22,883 bases of DNA from JBAZWE01 sp041660545 (GCA_041660545.1 JBAZWE010000025.1:1-22883), one strand, 5' to 3'; positions 1 to 8,576 are shown, numbered from the stretch's first letter. The notes: generated from the sequence alone by a model not told the origin. A program made the numbers and translations.

Positions 1-1680
1 GAGCCCGGTGTGATGCTCATCGGAAACGATATTTACGCTTACTTCCGTGCTCCGGGTAAACTCCCTGGCATATTCGGCAACAATTTCCAGGAAGCTCATT
101 TCGGATACCGGCGCCTGCAGATCGACGATCGCCTGCCGCGCCTCGGTCAGGCTCTCCTGCACGATCTGCCGCATGGAACCCAGCTCCTCCAGAGCCTCGC
201 CGCTATCATTCTCTACCAGCCTGACCACCTGCGGCAACTTCAGGTTCAGATAACCAAGATTCTGGGCCAGACCGTCGTGTATCTCGCGGGCCAGGCGGGT
301 CCTCTCGGCGATGACAGCCGAAGCTTCCAGTTCATCCCTCAGCCGCGCATTCTCTATGACGATCGCCGCTCTCGACGAAATGATGGACAGCAGGCGAACG
401 TGTTCATCCCTGAATGCGCCGTCGTGCCGGTTGATGACCTTGATCACCCCGATCGTATTATTAGCCATGCGCAGTGGCGCGATCAGCACGTTACGGATAT
501 CAAGCATTTTTCTGAGCCTCGGTCCGATCCTGGGGTCGTGGATATCATTCGATAAAGTCACCTCGCCCCCTCTGAAAGTATCACACGCCAGACAATTCTT
601 TTCTGACAACGGTATCCTGAGTCCGGCCACCTGGTTATCACTTAGGCCAACGGCCGGCCCCCTGGCTACAAGCTCCCGTGTTTCCTTATCAAGGAACAGC
701 ATGACTACCTTGTCAGCATCAAAAACTTTCTGGATGACGGCGTTTATCCCGTTAAGGATCTTTTTGATGTCACTTGATCCCATGCCGAGGATTGATATTT
801 CCTGGAGCGCTCTCAGTTCCCGGTTCCTCTCCTCGAGATTCCGGTATGAATAAGCGACCTCGGCATAAGTACCCAGAAAAAGGATGATACGGGAGAAGAG
901 GCGCAGGAAATCGCCTGTGGCTATTTCAGAACTGTCGATTGACGGGTAGAAGAGGAAGTTTACCTGGGTAAAAAAGGAGGCGATGAACGAAACCGATAGC
1001 CAGCCCCAGAACGGCCGGCGCTCGCGATGATAGAGCACCAGGTAACCTATGCCGGCGATGAGGAAACAGATGCTTACAAATGTCTGGTAAGCCCCGCTCA
1101 AGTTAGTGACGTCGCCCATGATCTCCGGCGGCCGGCTCTCGCGCACAAGATCCCAGCCGCTGGGACTCATCAGCCGTGGCAATCCGGAGATGTCTATATT
1201 GAAGAACAGCGGCGTCAGCACGATTGCGATCGAGAAGACCGCCGCGACCCCGATACCCCCGTTACGCCTGGAAACCGTGCGCGATCCTGCCCACAGGCTG
1301 GCAATAAGCAGAATTGCGGATGTGAGCCGCGCACTGAGCCAGAAATACGTAAGCAGGTCCGGGGTGACATTCCAGCGGTCACCCATGAGCGGTACGAGCA
1401 AAGCCTCGACGAGGTTGTAAAGACCGAGGATCAGGAAGGCCAGCGCCAGGAACAGCAGCCGCAATTCATGGGTCACGCGGGATCTGACAAAACAGAGATA
1501 GAATGCACCCAGGGCTATCAGGGTACAGAGACCTTCGATAGCGGTTGCGAGTTCAGGGCTGTGGTAGACGACGCGGGTCGAGGGGAGAAAAACCACGAGC
1601 AGCGTCAGGCAAAGCAGCGGGAAAGCGGTCGCCGCCACGATGACTGTGACGCGGTCAATCGGAAGACGCCGGCTCCTCAT
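1..1680 (-). CDS. Membrane sensor histidine kinase, GAF + HisKA_3 type (3' end cut by window)
   Basis: Reading the minus strand from ATG at 1680 gives an uninterrupted frame of 560 codons that runs off the window, so the C-terminal ATPase domain is not seen. The first ~260 residues hold about seven or eight hydrophobic segments; the stretch WLSARLTSAILLIASLW resembles MASE3-type membrane sensor domains, but that assignment is tentative. Residues ~293-440 look like a GAF domain. Next comes the H-box RLAREIHDGLAQNLGYL with the phospho-acceptor His at about 468, typical of the HisKA_3 kinases (NarX/LiaS/DesK type) that pair with LuxR-type regulators. Such a partner may lie outside the window. 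A G-rich Shine-Dalgarno (AAGGGGGG) sits just upstream of the ATG, and the frame is closed by a TAA in the intergenic region. Plus-strand frames over this interval are shadows. Confidence 0.9.
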   Translation of the reverse strand, partial: MRSRRLPIDRVTVIVAATAFPLLCLTLLVVFLPSTRVVYHSPELATAIEGLCTLIALGAFYLCFVRSRVTHELRLLFLALAFLILGLYNLVEALLVPLMGDRWNVTPDLLTYFWLSARLTSAILLIASLWAGSRTVSRRNGGIGVAAVFSIAIVLTPLFFNIDISGLPRLMSPSGWDLVRESRPPEIMGDVTNLSGAYQTFVSICFLIAGIGYLVLYHRERRPFWGWLSVSFIASFFTQVNFLFYPSIDSSEIATGDFLRLFSRIILFLGTYAEVAYSYRNLEERNRELRALQEISILGMGSSDIKKILNGINAVIQKVFDADKVVMLFLDKETRELVARGPAVGLSDNQVAGLRIPLSEKNCLACDTFRGGEVTLSNDIHDPRIGPRLRKMLDIRNVLIAPLRMANNTIGVIKVINRHDGAFRDEHVRLLSIISSRAAIVIENARLRDELEASAVIAERTRLAREIHDGLAQNLGYLNLKLPQVVRLVENDSGEALEELGSMRQIVQESLTEARQAIVDLQAPVSEMSFLEIVAEYAREFTRSTEVSVNIVSDEHHTGL

Positions 1681-1834
1681 CACCTGCCCCCCTTGGCAAG
1701 TTGACCGGATAAGTGATAACAATACGAGGCCTGACGGACCCGCTGCCAGCGATGGAACAATGTATGCGAATTGTACTACTTATGTGGTGGCTGCGGCAAT
1801 GGAATGCGTGAATTTGCGGGGATTAAGGTTGCGT

Positions 1835-2635
1835 TTAAGATTCCTGTTCTTCCGTATCGAACGACAGGAACTGCCAGACCGGATAATGATCGCTGGCGCT
1901 GGTCCCCTTCCAGGCTCCGCCGCCGCCGGCGTTTAAACCTCGTGCGAATATGTGGTCCAGGCTGAATTCCATGAAACCGGCCTTGAGGGTGGGTCCGATG
2001 CCTGACGAGACCCGCTTTAGACCCGCCGCCGCGAAACACCGGTCAAGTGCTTTGATATCTTTCTTCTTTATGGTATTAAAATCCCCACCCACCAGCACCT
2101 GATCGTATTCTTCATGCTGAACATCCTCTGCCAGAGCCTGAAACTGTTCCTGCCTGCTGGTGAAGTCCAGCGCGAATGTCTCGGTATGAACACTGTACAC
2201 GAGCAGTCTGCGTCCATCGATGTTCACAACAACGCGCGCTGCTATGCGTATCTGACCGGTGCGGGGACTCGGATGCGGCAGCGGCAGCTTTCCCGAGTCG
2301 ACTATCGGCCATCTGGCAAGAACAGCGTTGCCGAACTTCCGGCTGGTGCGATGATGGACGGACGCCGGATAATAAACATAGTTGTACTTTAAGGCGCGAG
2401 CGATCGACTCTACCCCCTTCTCGTCCATCTCCTGGAGCAGCATGATGCCGGCGTCTCCCAGCTCTGGCCTGTTTTCAAGTTCATGGATCGCCGCCTCGAT
2501 CTTGCGGGAAAACTTGATGTTCCAGCTGAGCACCTTGAACTCCCCACCACCTCGATGCTCACCGCTCGCATGACTCGCCCTATAGCTGGGTCTGTCGGGT
2601 ATATGAAAATTCTCCGTGGCTGATTTTTTTACCAT
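1835..2635 (-). CDS. Endonuclease/exonuclease/phosphatase (EEP) family protein
   Basis: A 266-residue protein with the full set of EEP-superfamily motifs: SWNI (Asn39), LLQE (Glu69), GNAVLAR (~102-108), the catalytic VHTE (His150), GGDFNT (Asp185/Asn187), LDHIF (Asp227) and SDHYPV (Asp249/His250). The family hydrolyses phosphodiester bonds in nucleic acids, phospholipids or inositol phosphates with a divalent metal; the substrate cannot be told here. No signal peptide or membrane segment is apparent. The first ~32 residues are polar and outside the domain, so a later start is possible, but ATG 2635 has an AGGA Shine-Dalgarno about nine bases upstream. It follows the phosphodiesterase gene by about 50 bases on the same strand and may be co-transcribed with it. 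Confidence 0.88.
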   Translation of the reverse strand: MVKKSATENFHIPDRPSYRASHASGEHRGGGEFKVLSWNIKFSRKIEAAIHELENRPELGDAGIMLLQEMDEKGVESIARALKYNYVYYPASVHHRTSRKFGNAVLARWPIVDSGKLPLPHPSPRTGQIRIAARVVVNIDGRRLLVYSVHTETFALDFTSRQEQFQALAEDVQHEEYDQVLVGGDFNTIKKKDIKALDRCFAAAGLKRVSSGIGPTLKAGFMEFSLDHIFARGLNAGGGGAWKGTSASDHYPVWQFLSFDTEEQES

Positions 2636-2686
2636 GTCCTGATTCCTGTTACATAAGACGCCGCGCCATACTAAGCGGCCGCGCGG

Positions 2687-4762
2687 TTATCCCGATGTTC
2701 CTTCCCGGTCAATGTCTTGTCCCTGCAGTACCTTGAGCCATTGCTTCATCTGTGCGTGCAACTGCTCGGCTCCAACTATCTCTTTTTCGGGAATTTCCCA
2801 TTCAGATGGAAAGAGCACGAAAGGTTTTGACTGGTCGCCGCCCAGACCTCCATGACTGCCGATCAGCTCTTCGAAAGCCGCCACCTCGTCAGACGCCGGA
2901 TCGTAGAAACTGTTGATCATGATGTCAGCCACATGCGGAAAGCCATCGGTACGTCGCAGGTGAACCGCCGCGTTCGGGCCAAAGTCCGCCAGCGGATCCT
3001 CACCTTCCACTTTGCCGTCATCAAGGTAACAGATACCTTGCGCCCCCAGGGCTACGGGTCCATGTTGCTCGGAGCGCACCATCACGAAGCCGATACCCGG
3101 ATGTTGTGTGAGACCTTCAAGAAAACCCGGGAAAGCCTGGTTGATCTGCTCCATGGTCTTGCGTTGTTTCCAGGCTTTAAAATATACGAGGCCCAGGTTG
3201 CCAGAGGCCATCACTATCACATCCTCGTCATTCCGCAAGGCGGCATCCTTCGTTTCGCGCAACTGTTTCCTCTCCGGCCCCAGCACCACATCTCCATTGC
3301 GGGTGCGACTCTTCACGGCCCGGCGCAAGACCCGCGCCACGATATTCCGCTGATCCGCGGTAACCGCGTCGGTAAGCGGCGTGCTCAAATAACTCCAGTG
3401 CTCGTCTACGCTTCCCGGCGCCTGAACCGATACCCGACCTGCCAGCAGCTGCCGCACCAGGTCCTCCAGGGTCAGGTCGTAGCGCTGTTTGAAGGTCGCC
3501 CCCTGGCTCTGTCCGTGGTCGGAAAGGATAACAAAACTGTACGGCCGGGGAGCCCGCCTGGCCGCGGTTTCCAGCCGGGCGAACTGCTGGTCGAGTTTGC
3601 GCAGAACTTCGAGGGCATCTTCACGTTCGACCCCTGAATGATGAGCCACTTCGTCGTAACCGAAGAGGGTGACATAGGCCACCGGGAATCCGGCGAACAT
3701 CTCGCCGATCAGCGTGTATATGCTGAGTTCGCGCAAGATCGTGGTGGTGGCGGCGCGAACGACCGGATAAGTGCGCGCCCGGTGATCGAGCCTGGGCTTG
3801 ATATCGCGCGTCCGCTGACGACGTTCGGAGCGCAGCTCCAGGATGAGGTCCCAGAAAGCCAGCATAAAACCCCTGAGAAAGTTATATGGGTCGACGAGAT
3901 AGAAATAGAAACTATTTTTTTGGAAATCTGATTTCTCCCGCGCCTTGCTCATGGTAAAGAAACTGTAGGCGGTATCCCCGGAAAACATGTTGCTCAGGCT
4001 CAGGCCTCCGTTTATCAAAAGACCGTCACCTCTCGATTGCCGGCTTTCCATTTCAGCGATATCACCCAGCTGGCTGGCTACCATGACGCGGCCTGTTTCC
4101 TTTTCATACCAGCGGAACGCGGGGATGTTGAAATTGTTTCCCAGGAGGATGCCTGCCTGGCTGGCCGCGGTCTGCGATGAGAGGTCGCATTCCCATCCCG
4201 CAAGGCGATGACTGCCCTGCTGAAGCCAGCGATACAGGGTGGGAGCACAACCGTTACGCAACGCCCTGATGAGAACCGATCTGGAGAGCCCGTCGATCTC
4301 CAGAAATAGTACGCCTGGCACGTCCGTGTCCTGTGGTTTCATCTTCCGCCGAACCTTTCTCTGGAGCACGTTGCGGAAATAGGACTCATCGTCGTCGATG
4401 GACAATAAGCTGCAGAACAGTGTGTTGATCGCCGCCAGGCCGATGGCTGTAACGATCGCCGTACCGATGCCACTAACACTCATGCCGGCGTCAAGCTGTG
4501 CTGCCAGCCAGATTATGAGACCGTTGAGCACCAGGGTAAACGCGCCAAAAGTCAGAACGCTGAGCGGCATGGTCAGTGAGACAAGCGCGGGCCAAAGAAC
4601 CGCGTTGAGTATCCCGATCAGGGCGGCGGCGCCGGCTGCAGAGGCAAAATTGTGGAACCAGAGGCCGGGAAGTATGTACGCGATGAGAAGCAGCGACAGG
4701 GTCGTGATCGCCCAGACCACGAGCAGACGCTTGATGAAGAATCTTTTTCCTTTGCGGTTCAT
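2687..4762 (-). CDS. Holin-like (phage_holin_4_2 type) membrane domain fused to type I phosphodiesterase/nucleotide pyrophosphatase
   Basis: I start this 691-residue protein at ATG 4762 (MNRKGKRFF). The frame stays open to 4945, but that extension overlaps the next gene and is non-hydrophobic, while 4762 has a GGGGA site upstream. Residues ~12-33, 38-62, 66-89 and 97-121 are four membrane segments like the Phage_holin_4_2 family, followed by a basic linker. From ~148 the alkaline phosphatase-like fold begins: LFLEIDGLS (Asp157), a probable nucleophile Thr198 in SSQTAASQAG, LFGYDEVAHHSG (Asp370, His374/375) and LSDHGQSQG (Asp415, His416), all positions expected to bind two metals. The catalytic domain is thus tethered to the membrane; its side and substrate (nucleotide, lipid head group or polymer) are unknown. 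Despite the holin name there are no phage genes nearby. Confidence 0.85.
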   Translation of the reverse strand: MNRKGKRFFIKRLLVVWAITTLSLLLIAYILPGLWFHNFASAAGAAALIGILNAVLWPALVSLTMPLSVLTFGAFTLVLNGLIIWLAAQLDAGMSVSGIGTAIVTAIGLAAINTLFCSLLSIDDDESYFRNVLQRKVRRKMKPQDTDVPGVLFLEIDGLSRSVLIRALRNGCAPTLYRWLQQGSHRLAGWECDLSSQTAASQAGILLGNNFNIPAFRWYEKETGRVMVASQLGDIAEMESRQSRGDGLLINGGLSLSNMFSGDTAYSFFTMSKAREKSDFQKNSFYFYLVDPYNFLRGFMLAFWDLILELRSERRQRTRDIKPRLDHRARTYPVVRAATTTILRELSIYTLIGEMFAGFPVAYVTLFGYDEVAHHSGVEREDALEVLRKLDQQFARLETAARRAPRPYSFVILSDHGQSQGATFKQRYDLTLEDLVRQLLAGRVSVQAPGSVDEHWSYLSTPLTDAVTADQRNIVARVLRRAVKSRTRNGDVVLGPERKQLRETKDAALRNDEDVIVMASGNLGLVYFKAWKQRKTMEQINQAFPGFLEGLTQHPGIGFVMVRSEQHGPVALGAQGICYLDDGKVEGEDPLADFGPNAAVHLRRTDGFPHVADIMINSFYDPASDEVAAFEELIGSHGGLGGDQSKPFVLFPSEWEIPEKEIVGAEQLHAQMKQWLKVLQGQDIDREGTSG

Positions 4763-4853
4763 GCTGCACACGTATTCCCCGAACGGGACTTGGACTCCTG
4801 TAACAGCATGATTGATGCCCGAAAAACTCGGGATTAAACAGTCAGGGTGTGGA

Positions 4854-6215
4854 TCAGCTATCCTCCAGCCCAAACTTCTTGATCTTGCGCCATAGCGATA
4901 CACGGTCGATGCCGAGGATATTCGCAGCCATGGTCTTGTTGCCACCCGTCTCCTTTAAAACCCACTGCATGTAGGATATTTCCTGCTCTTCCAGTGAGGG
5001 GAACCTGCCCTCTCTTTTGCGGAAGGTCTTGATGTCCAGGTCCTTGAGATCGTCAGGCAGGTGAGCCAGCTCGATAGCGTGTCCGTTCGCCAGGGCAACG
5101 CCTCGCTCGATAATGTTCTCCAGTTCCCTCACGTTGCCGGGGAAGTCGTAATTTGCCAGCAACGCCAGCACTGATGACGAGATCTCACGGACGTTCTTCT
5201 TCATCAGCACGGAATGCTTCTTGAGAAAGTACTGACAGAGGAGAGGTATGTCATCCCGCCGCTCTGAAAGTGGAGGAATATGGAGTGAGACCACGTTCAG
5301 CCTGTAGTAGAGATCCTGCCGGAACTCTTTTTCCCTCGTGGCTTCGTGGATGTTCCGGTTCGAGGCCGCCAGAATCCTGACGTCGACTTCTACCGGCTTG
5401 GTGCCGCCCACTCTCAGCAGCTCCTTCTCCTGGAGTACCCGCAGCAGCTTGACCTGCATGGACAGGGACATCTCCGTGATCTCATCCAGAAACAGGGTAC
5501 CACCCGAGGCTGTCTCGATGATGCCCTTTTTCATGCTTGTGGCGCCGGTGAACGCACCTTCTTCGTGCCCGAACAGCTCGTTGGTCAGCAGTTCGTCGGT
5601 GAGGGCGCCGCAGTTGATGGCGAAAAACGGCCCCTCGCTTCTATTGCTGATGAAGTGGATGTAGCGCGCCAGCAGTTCCTTGCCGGTTCCCGACTCACCG
5701 GAAATCAGCACGTTGCAGTCCGTGGGCGCGATCTGCCGCGCGGTCTCCATCAGCTTCTGCATCAACGAATTCTGGGTGACTATTTTGACTTTGCCCTCGA
5801 ACTGTTCGATCTGCTCGCGCAGCTGGGTATTCTCTTTCTTCAGCGCCACCTTTTCCAGGGCTGATCTGACGGCCTTCCTGACATCGTCGAGGTTGAAAGG
5901 CTTGGCGATATAATCGTATGCGCCTTTTTTCATCGTCTCCACTGCTGAGGGGATGGACGCATAGGCCGTGATCATGATGACCTCGGAGTCGGGATAGAGT
6001 TCCCTGCTTTTTTCCAGGACCTTCACTCCGTCCACTTTCTCCATCTTCAGATCCGTCAGCACGACATCGAACTCTTCTTTCTCCAGGAGCTGGAGAGCGT
6101 TCGGGCCGCTGAGGGTCCCGGTTACCTCATATCCTTCTTTTTTCATCACATGCTGCAGGTTCTTGAGCGCCGTCTTTTCATCCTCGACGATCAGCAGCCG
6201 TCCTGTAAGATCCAT
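4854..6215 (-). CDS. Sigma-54-dependent response regulator, NtrC family (REC-AAA+-Fis HTH)
   Basis: A 453-residue bacterial enhancer-binding protein. The receiver domain (1-~120) has the acidic pocket VEDE and phospho-acceptor Asp55 in LTDLKM. The AAA+ domain has Walker A GESGTGKE (173-180), the sigma-54 contact loop GAFTGA (220-225), Walker B LFLDE (241-245) and the NVRELENIIERG region. The C-terminus has a Fis-type helix-turn-helix around GGNKTMAANILGIDRVSLWR. It should be phosphorylated by the kinase encoded just upstream (6218-7615): the kinase stop is two bases before this ATG, with AAGGAG between, indicating translational coupling. It probably activates a sigma-54 promoter nearby; the promoter at 7853 in the divergent operon is the obvious candidate target (inference). 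All catalytic motifs look intact. Confidence 0.96.
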   Translation of the reverse strand: MDLTGRLLIVEDEKTALKNLQHVMKKEGYEVTGTLSGPNALQLLEKEEFDVVLTDLKMEKVDGVKVLEKSRELYPDSEVIMITAYASIPSAVETMKKGAYDYIAKPFNLDDVRKAVRSALEKVALKKENTQLREQIEQFEGKVKIVTQNSLMQKLMETARQIAPTDCNVLISGESGTGKELLARYIHFISNRSEGPFFAINCGALTDELLTNELFGHEEGAFTGATSMKKGIIETASGGTLFLDEITEMSLSMQVKLLRVLQEKELLRVGGTKPVEVDVRILAASNRNIHEATREKEFRQDLYYRLNVVSLHIPPLSERRDDIPLLCQYFLKKHSVLMKKNVREISSSVLALLANYDFPGNVRELENIIERGVALANGHAIELAHLPDDLKDLDIKTFRKREGRFPSLEEQEISYMQWVLKETGGNKTMAANILGIDRVSLWRKIKKFGLEDS

Positions 6216-6217
6216 CT

Positions 6218-7615
6218 TTATGACTCCTTCATGGGAAGCACTATGTTGAATGTAGTCCCTTTACCGGGGTAACTGTCTACGCTGATGGTCCCGCCATATT
6301 CCGTGATTATATTGTGCACGATGAACAGCCCCAGACCGTATCCTTCCTTCTTGCTGGTATAGAAGGGATCAAAAATCTTGTCGAGCTCATCCTGTTCCAT
6401 GCCGGCGCCGCTGTCGATGATGACGATCTCTACGTTCTTATCGTCCAGCTTCAAAGCCAGAACGCGGATTTTGCCCTCGCCCTTTATGGCGTCGATGGCG
6501 TTCTTGACCAGGTTGATTATCACCTGCTGTATCTTCTGCCTGTCGGCGTAGACGGTCAGATCTTCGGGAATGTCGACCTGCAGTACTATGTTCGCCGGCA
6601 CCTCTGCCTTGATCAGACGGACGGTTTCTTCCACTGCGTCCTTGAGCTGAAAAGTCATTCTTTCCTTGGAGCGTGAATAATTGAGGACGGAACCGACGAT
6701 ATGACGCGCGCGGTTTGTTTCCTCCGATATCTGCTCGAGCAGCTCCTTCTGATATTCGACATCTCCGTCGTCTATTTCTTCTCTTAAGATCTGGGCCGAA
6801 GTGGAGATATTTGCAAGCGGGTTGTTCAGCTCGTGAGCGACGCCGAATACCAGGGTGCCAAGAGCGGCGTATTTTTCGGATTCGACCAGGTACTCCTGCC
6901 GCTCATGCAATTCGAGCAGCATCTTGTTGAAGGCAGCCTTGAGGGAGACGAACTCGCGGTCCTTGAATTTGTAGGGGATAAGAGAGAACTCACCGGCGGT
7001 GATCCGGATCATGTGCTTCTCCAGAACCGACAGGGGGCGGACTGCTTTTCTCGAAAAAATGAAACCGCCGGCAAAAACCGCGACCAGCAGCAGGCCGATG
7101 CCGACCAGCAGGTTCCTCTTGGCCGAATCCAGAGACTGCCTGTTGATCTCGACCCTGTTCGCGGATATCTTCTCGCCCGTGGTGACGATCTCCTTGCCCT
7201 TCTCGCGGATAATGGCCTCGAGAGCGGGATCACCCGTACCAACCGACACCGCTGTGTCCTGTGCCAGCAAATCACCATAGGTCCCGAGATTTGCCTTAAG
7301 CCCGGAAATCTCCTCCGGAGTCATGAAAAGACTCAGATCCTGCCTGTCGAGCAGCTCCTGTGCCTGGTCTATATATGCGCGCAACTCCTCGTAATCCGTA
7401 TTGGTCCGGTAGAGAAAATAGTTTTTCTCAAAGCGGCGGATCTCCAGGGTAGTGTCGAACAGACTCGAAACTGTCTCACCTGATGAGACGATCTGCTGCT
7501 GCGTATTCAGGTTGCTCCAGCTGAGCAGGGCAAAAGCGAATACCAGTGCGGCCCCCGCCATATAACCGATCAGAATCTTTTGCCTCAGGCTGTCCGGATA
7601 GAACTTCATATTCAT
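6218..7615 (-). CDS. Sensor histidine kinase with HBM-like periplasmic domain, partner of the NtrC-type regulator
   Basis: From ATG 7615 the protein has 465 residues. One membrane helix (~13-33) is followed by a ~135-residue extracytoplasmic helical domain containing EIRRFEKNYFLYR (59-70), a signature like that of HBM/four-helix-bundle sensor domains. A second membrane helix lies at ~168-188, then a HAMP-like linker. The dimerisation domain has H-box GVAHELNNPLANIS with His261, and the ATPase domain has NLVKNAIDAI, DSGAGM, DPFYTSKKEGYGLGL and a final GKGTTF box. It lies in the same operon as the response regulator. The start is uncertain: ATG 7615, ATG 7609 and TTG 7666 are in frame and none has a convincing Shine-Dalgarno. 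TATAAA lies only ten bases before ATG 7615, so a very short leader or leaderless message is possible. Confidence 0.93.
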   Translation of the reverse strand: MNMKFYPDSLRQKILIGYMAGAALVFAFALLSWSNLNTQQQIVSSGETVSSLFDTTLEIRRFEKNYFLYRTNTDYEELRAYIDQAQELLDRQDLSLFMTPEEISGLKANLGTYGDLLAQDTAVSVGTGDPALEAIIREKGKEIVTTGEKISANRVEINRQSLDSAKRNLLVGIGLLLVAVFAGGFIFSRKAVRPLSVLEKHMIRITAGEFSLIPYKFKDREFVSLKAAFNKMLLELHERQEYLVESEKYAALGTLVFGVAHELNNPLANISTSAQILREEIDDGDVEYQKELLEQISEETNRARHIVGSVLNYSRSKERMTFQLKDAVEETVRLIKAEVPANIVLQVDIPEDLTVYADRQKIQQVIINLVKNAIDAIKGEGKIRVLALKLDDKNVEIVIIDSGAGMEQDELDKIFDPFYTSKKEGYGLGLFIVHNIITEYGGTISVDSYPGKGTTFNIVLPMKES

Positions 7616-7632
7616 AATTTTATAGATACGTA

Positions 7633-7645
7633 TTGCATATTGCAA
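7633..7645. promoter_or_regulatory. TTGC-N5-GCAA dyad upstream of the kinase gene
   Basis: TTGCATATTGCAA is an inverted repeat of TTGC arms around five bases. Elements of the same shape (TTGC-N5-GTAA) occur at 7707-7719 and 7864-7876 in the same divergent intergenic region. This copy lies 18 bases upstream of ATG 7615. An operator role is inference from placement and symmetry. Confidence 0.35.
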
Positions 7646-7706
7646 CCTTACGCATTTTTCATGCAACAGCTGTCTTTCGTTGTATAGGGGGAAATCCGAA
7701 ATACTG

Positions 7707-7719
7707 TTGCTTTTTGTAA
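7707..7719. promoter_or_regulatory. TTGC-N5-GTAA element, second copy
   Basis: TTGCTTTTTGTAA has the same TTGC-N5-GYAA layout as the copy at 7633, about 150 bases upstream of the sigma-54 promoter at 7853. That distance is usual for activator sites of NtrC-type regulators. Short and AT-rich, so chance is not excluded. Confidence 0.3.
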
Positions 7720-7829
7720 CTATCTCGTTTCATATTAGGCCGTCATGGAGATTGCTACCCCTGCATGGATAAAGATTACCTCTGGCGAAATTACATGATT
7801 TTACAGGCTTTTTTCACTGTTTTACAACA

Positions 7830-7843
7830 AAAATCCGGATTTT
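7830..7843. promoter_or_regulatory. Perfect 14-bp palindrome next to the sigma-54 promoter
   Basis: AAAATCCGGATTTT is a perfect palindrome ending nine bases before the -24 element. The half AAATCCG recurs at 7692-7698 in the same intergenic region. It could be bound by a repressor or helper factor; activators of sigma-54 usually bind farther upstream. Confidence 0.35.
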
Positions 7844-7852
7844 CCCAGGAGT

Positions 7853-7868
7853 TGGCACGGTTGTTGCT
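7853..7868 (+). promoter_or_regulatory. Sigma-54 (-24/-12) promoter of operon A
   Basis: TGGCACG-N4-TTGCT matches the RpoN consensus (TGGCACG-N4-TTGCW) at every fixed position, with GG (7854-7855) and GC (7866-7867) separated by the required ten bases. It points at the gene starting at 7910, about 40 bases downstream, and the two GAFTGA-bearing regulators in this window are candidate activators. The TTGC of the -12 element is also part of a third TTGC-N5-GTAA element (7864-7876). Confidence 0.9.
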
Positions 7869-7909
7869 ACTTGTAATGGTAAAAGGCCACTCTAAGGAGG
7901 ATCGCAGAA

Positions 7910-8095
7910 ATGAAACTATCAAAAAAACTGGAAAACATGTTTTCCGCCATCGGTTTCGCGGAGGAAGGCGAATTCGAGACAGCCAGGCAGATGGTCGCCG
8001 AAGGCACGGATACACCGCACCGCAAACCGGCAGTCGATGAGGTCAAGCTGGGAACACCCCGCATCAAGCAGGGCCAGCTGGCTCCCAAGGCCTGA
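7910..8095 (+). CDS. Small protein with SAxxFAExxExxTAR motif, first gene of sigma-54 operon A
   Basis: This 61-residue polar protein starts at ATG 7910 with a strong Shine-Dalgarno (AAGGAGGATC). I recognise no named family. Its first ~30 residues (SKKLENMFSAIGFAEEGE, then FETARQM) are almost repeated at the start of the next gene's product and, more distantly, inside the product of the first gene of operon B (14257). The rest is charged and low in hydrophobics, with no membrane segment and no cysteines. The motif reads as an amphipathic helix-turn-helix hairpin, so a binding or docking peptide is conceivable (inference). The next gene starts ten bases after its stop. That similarity plus the promoter and ribosome site argue that it is a real gene. 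Confidence 0.82.
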   Translation: MKLSKKLENMFSAIGFAEEGEFETARQMVAEGTDTPHRKPAVDEVKLGTPRIKQGQLAPKA

Positions 8096-8105
8096 GGACC
8101 TGGTC

Positions 8106-8576
8106 TTGAGCGGCATAAGTAAAAAACTTGAAGGGCTGTTCTCGGCCGCCTCGTTTGCCGAGGCCGGAGAGTTCGAAACTGCCCGCGACATGCTGGGAAA
8201 CGGCCGGAGTGTCCTGCTGGTCCTCACCGGCAGGGAGACCGACGTCAAGTCCCTCAGGTACGCATTCAGCATCGCTGCCAGGACGCAGGCCGGTCTGGAA
8301 GTGCTGGCGGCCGCCGACGGGAGCACCTCAGAAGTGCTGAGACTTTGCGATGAGGAAGCGCGCCGGCAGGGAGTCACCATCAAGACCACGAGGAAGAGCG
8401 GTTGCATCAAGGAAGCGGTCATCAAGTACGCCAGGGATCGCCGCGACCTCATATGCGTGGTCATCGAGTCCACTGAAGCCCTCAACACTGATTGCTCGAG
8501 TGAGCAGAAGAGGCTTACCGGCATCTGGGAAAAACTGGGCTGTCCACTCGCGCTTGTCTCGGAAAAAACAAGTTAA
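8106..8576 (+). CDS. USP-like protein with N-terminal SAxxFAExxExxTAR motif
   Basis: I place the start at TTG 8106, seven bases after GAGGA (8094-8098), which overlaps the previous stop; this gives 156 residues beginning MSGISKKLEGLFSAASF. Residues ~4-27 repeat the motif of the 61-residue upstream protein. The remaining ~125 residues alternate strand and helix like a universal stress protein (SVLLVLTG, LEVLAAADG, VTIKTTRKSG, DLICVVIES), but the G-x2-G-x9-G-S/T nucleotide motif is absent, so ATP binding is unlikely. It could act by protein-protein contact with the exporter or the other USPs of the operon (inference). The frame is open upstream to 8037, but that would overlap the preceding gene without a ribosome site. 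Confidence 0.82.
   Translation: MSGISKKLEGLFSAASFAEAGEFETARDMLGNGRSVLLVLTGRETDVKSLRYAFSIAARTQAGLEVLAAADGSTSEVLRLCDEEARRQGVTIKTTRKSGCIKEAVIKYARDRRDLICVVIESTEALNTDCSSEQKRLTGIWEKLGCPLALVSEKTS

Noticed and set aside
10..1704. Several plus-strand open frames of 100-225 residues
   Set aside because: They lack domain-like sequence and ribosome sites and lie opposite a minus-strand frame with clear GAF and HisKA_3 motifs that runs off the window edge.
4398..4811. Plus-strand frame opposite the holin-like domain
   Set aside because: Shadow of a membrane-coding region; no start signal or domain and the opposite strand is clearly coding.
4763..4945. N-terminal extension of the holin-phosphodiesterase protein
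   Set aside because: It overlaps the coding end of the response regulator gene, is polar and atypical, and a good start with the first membrane helix exists at 4762.
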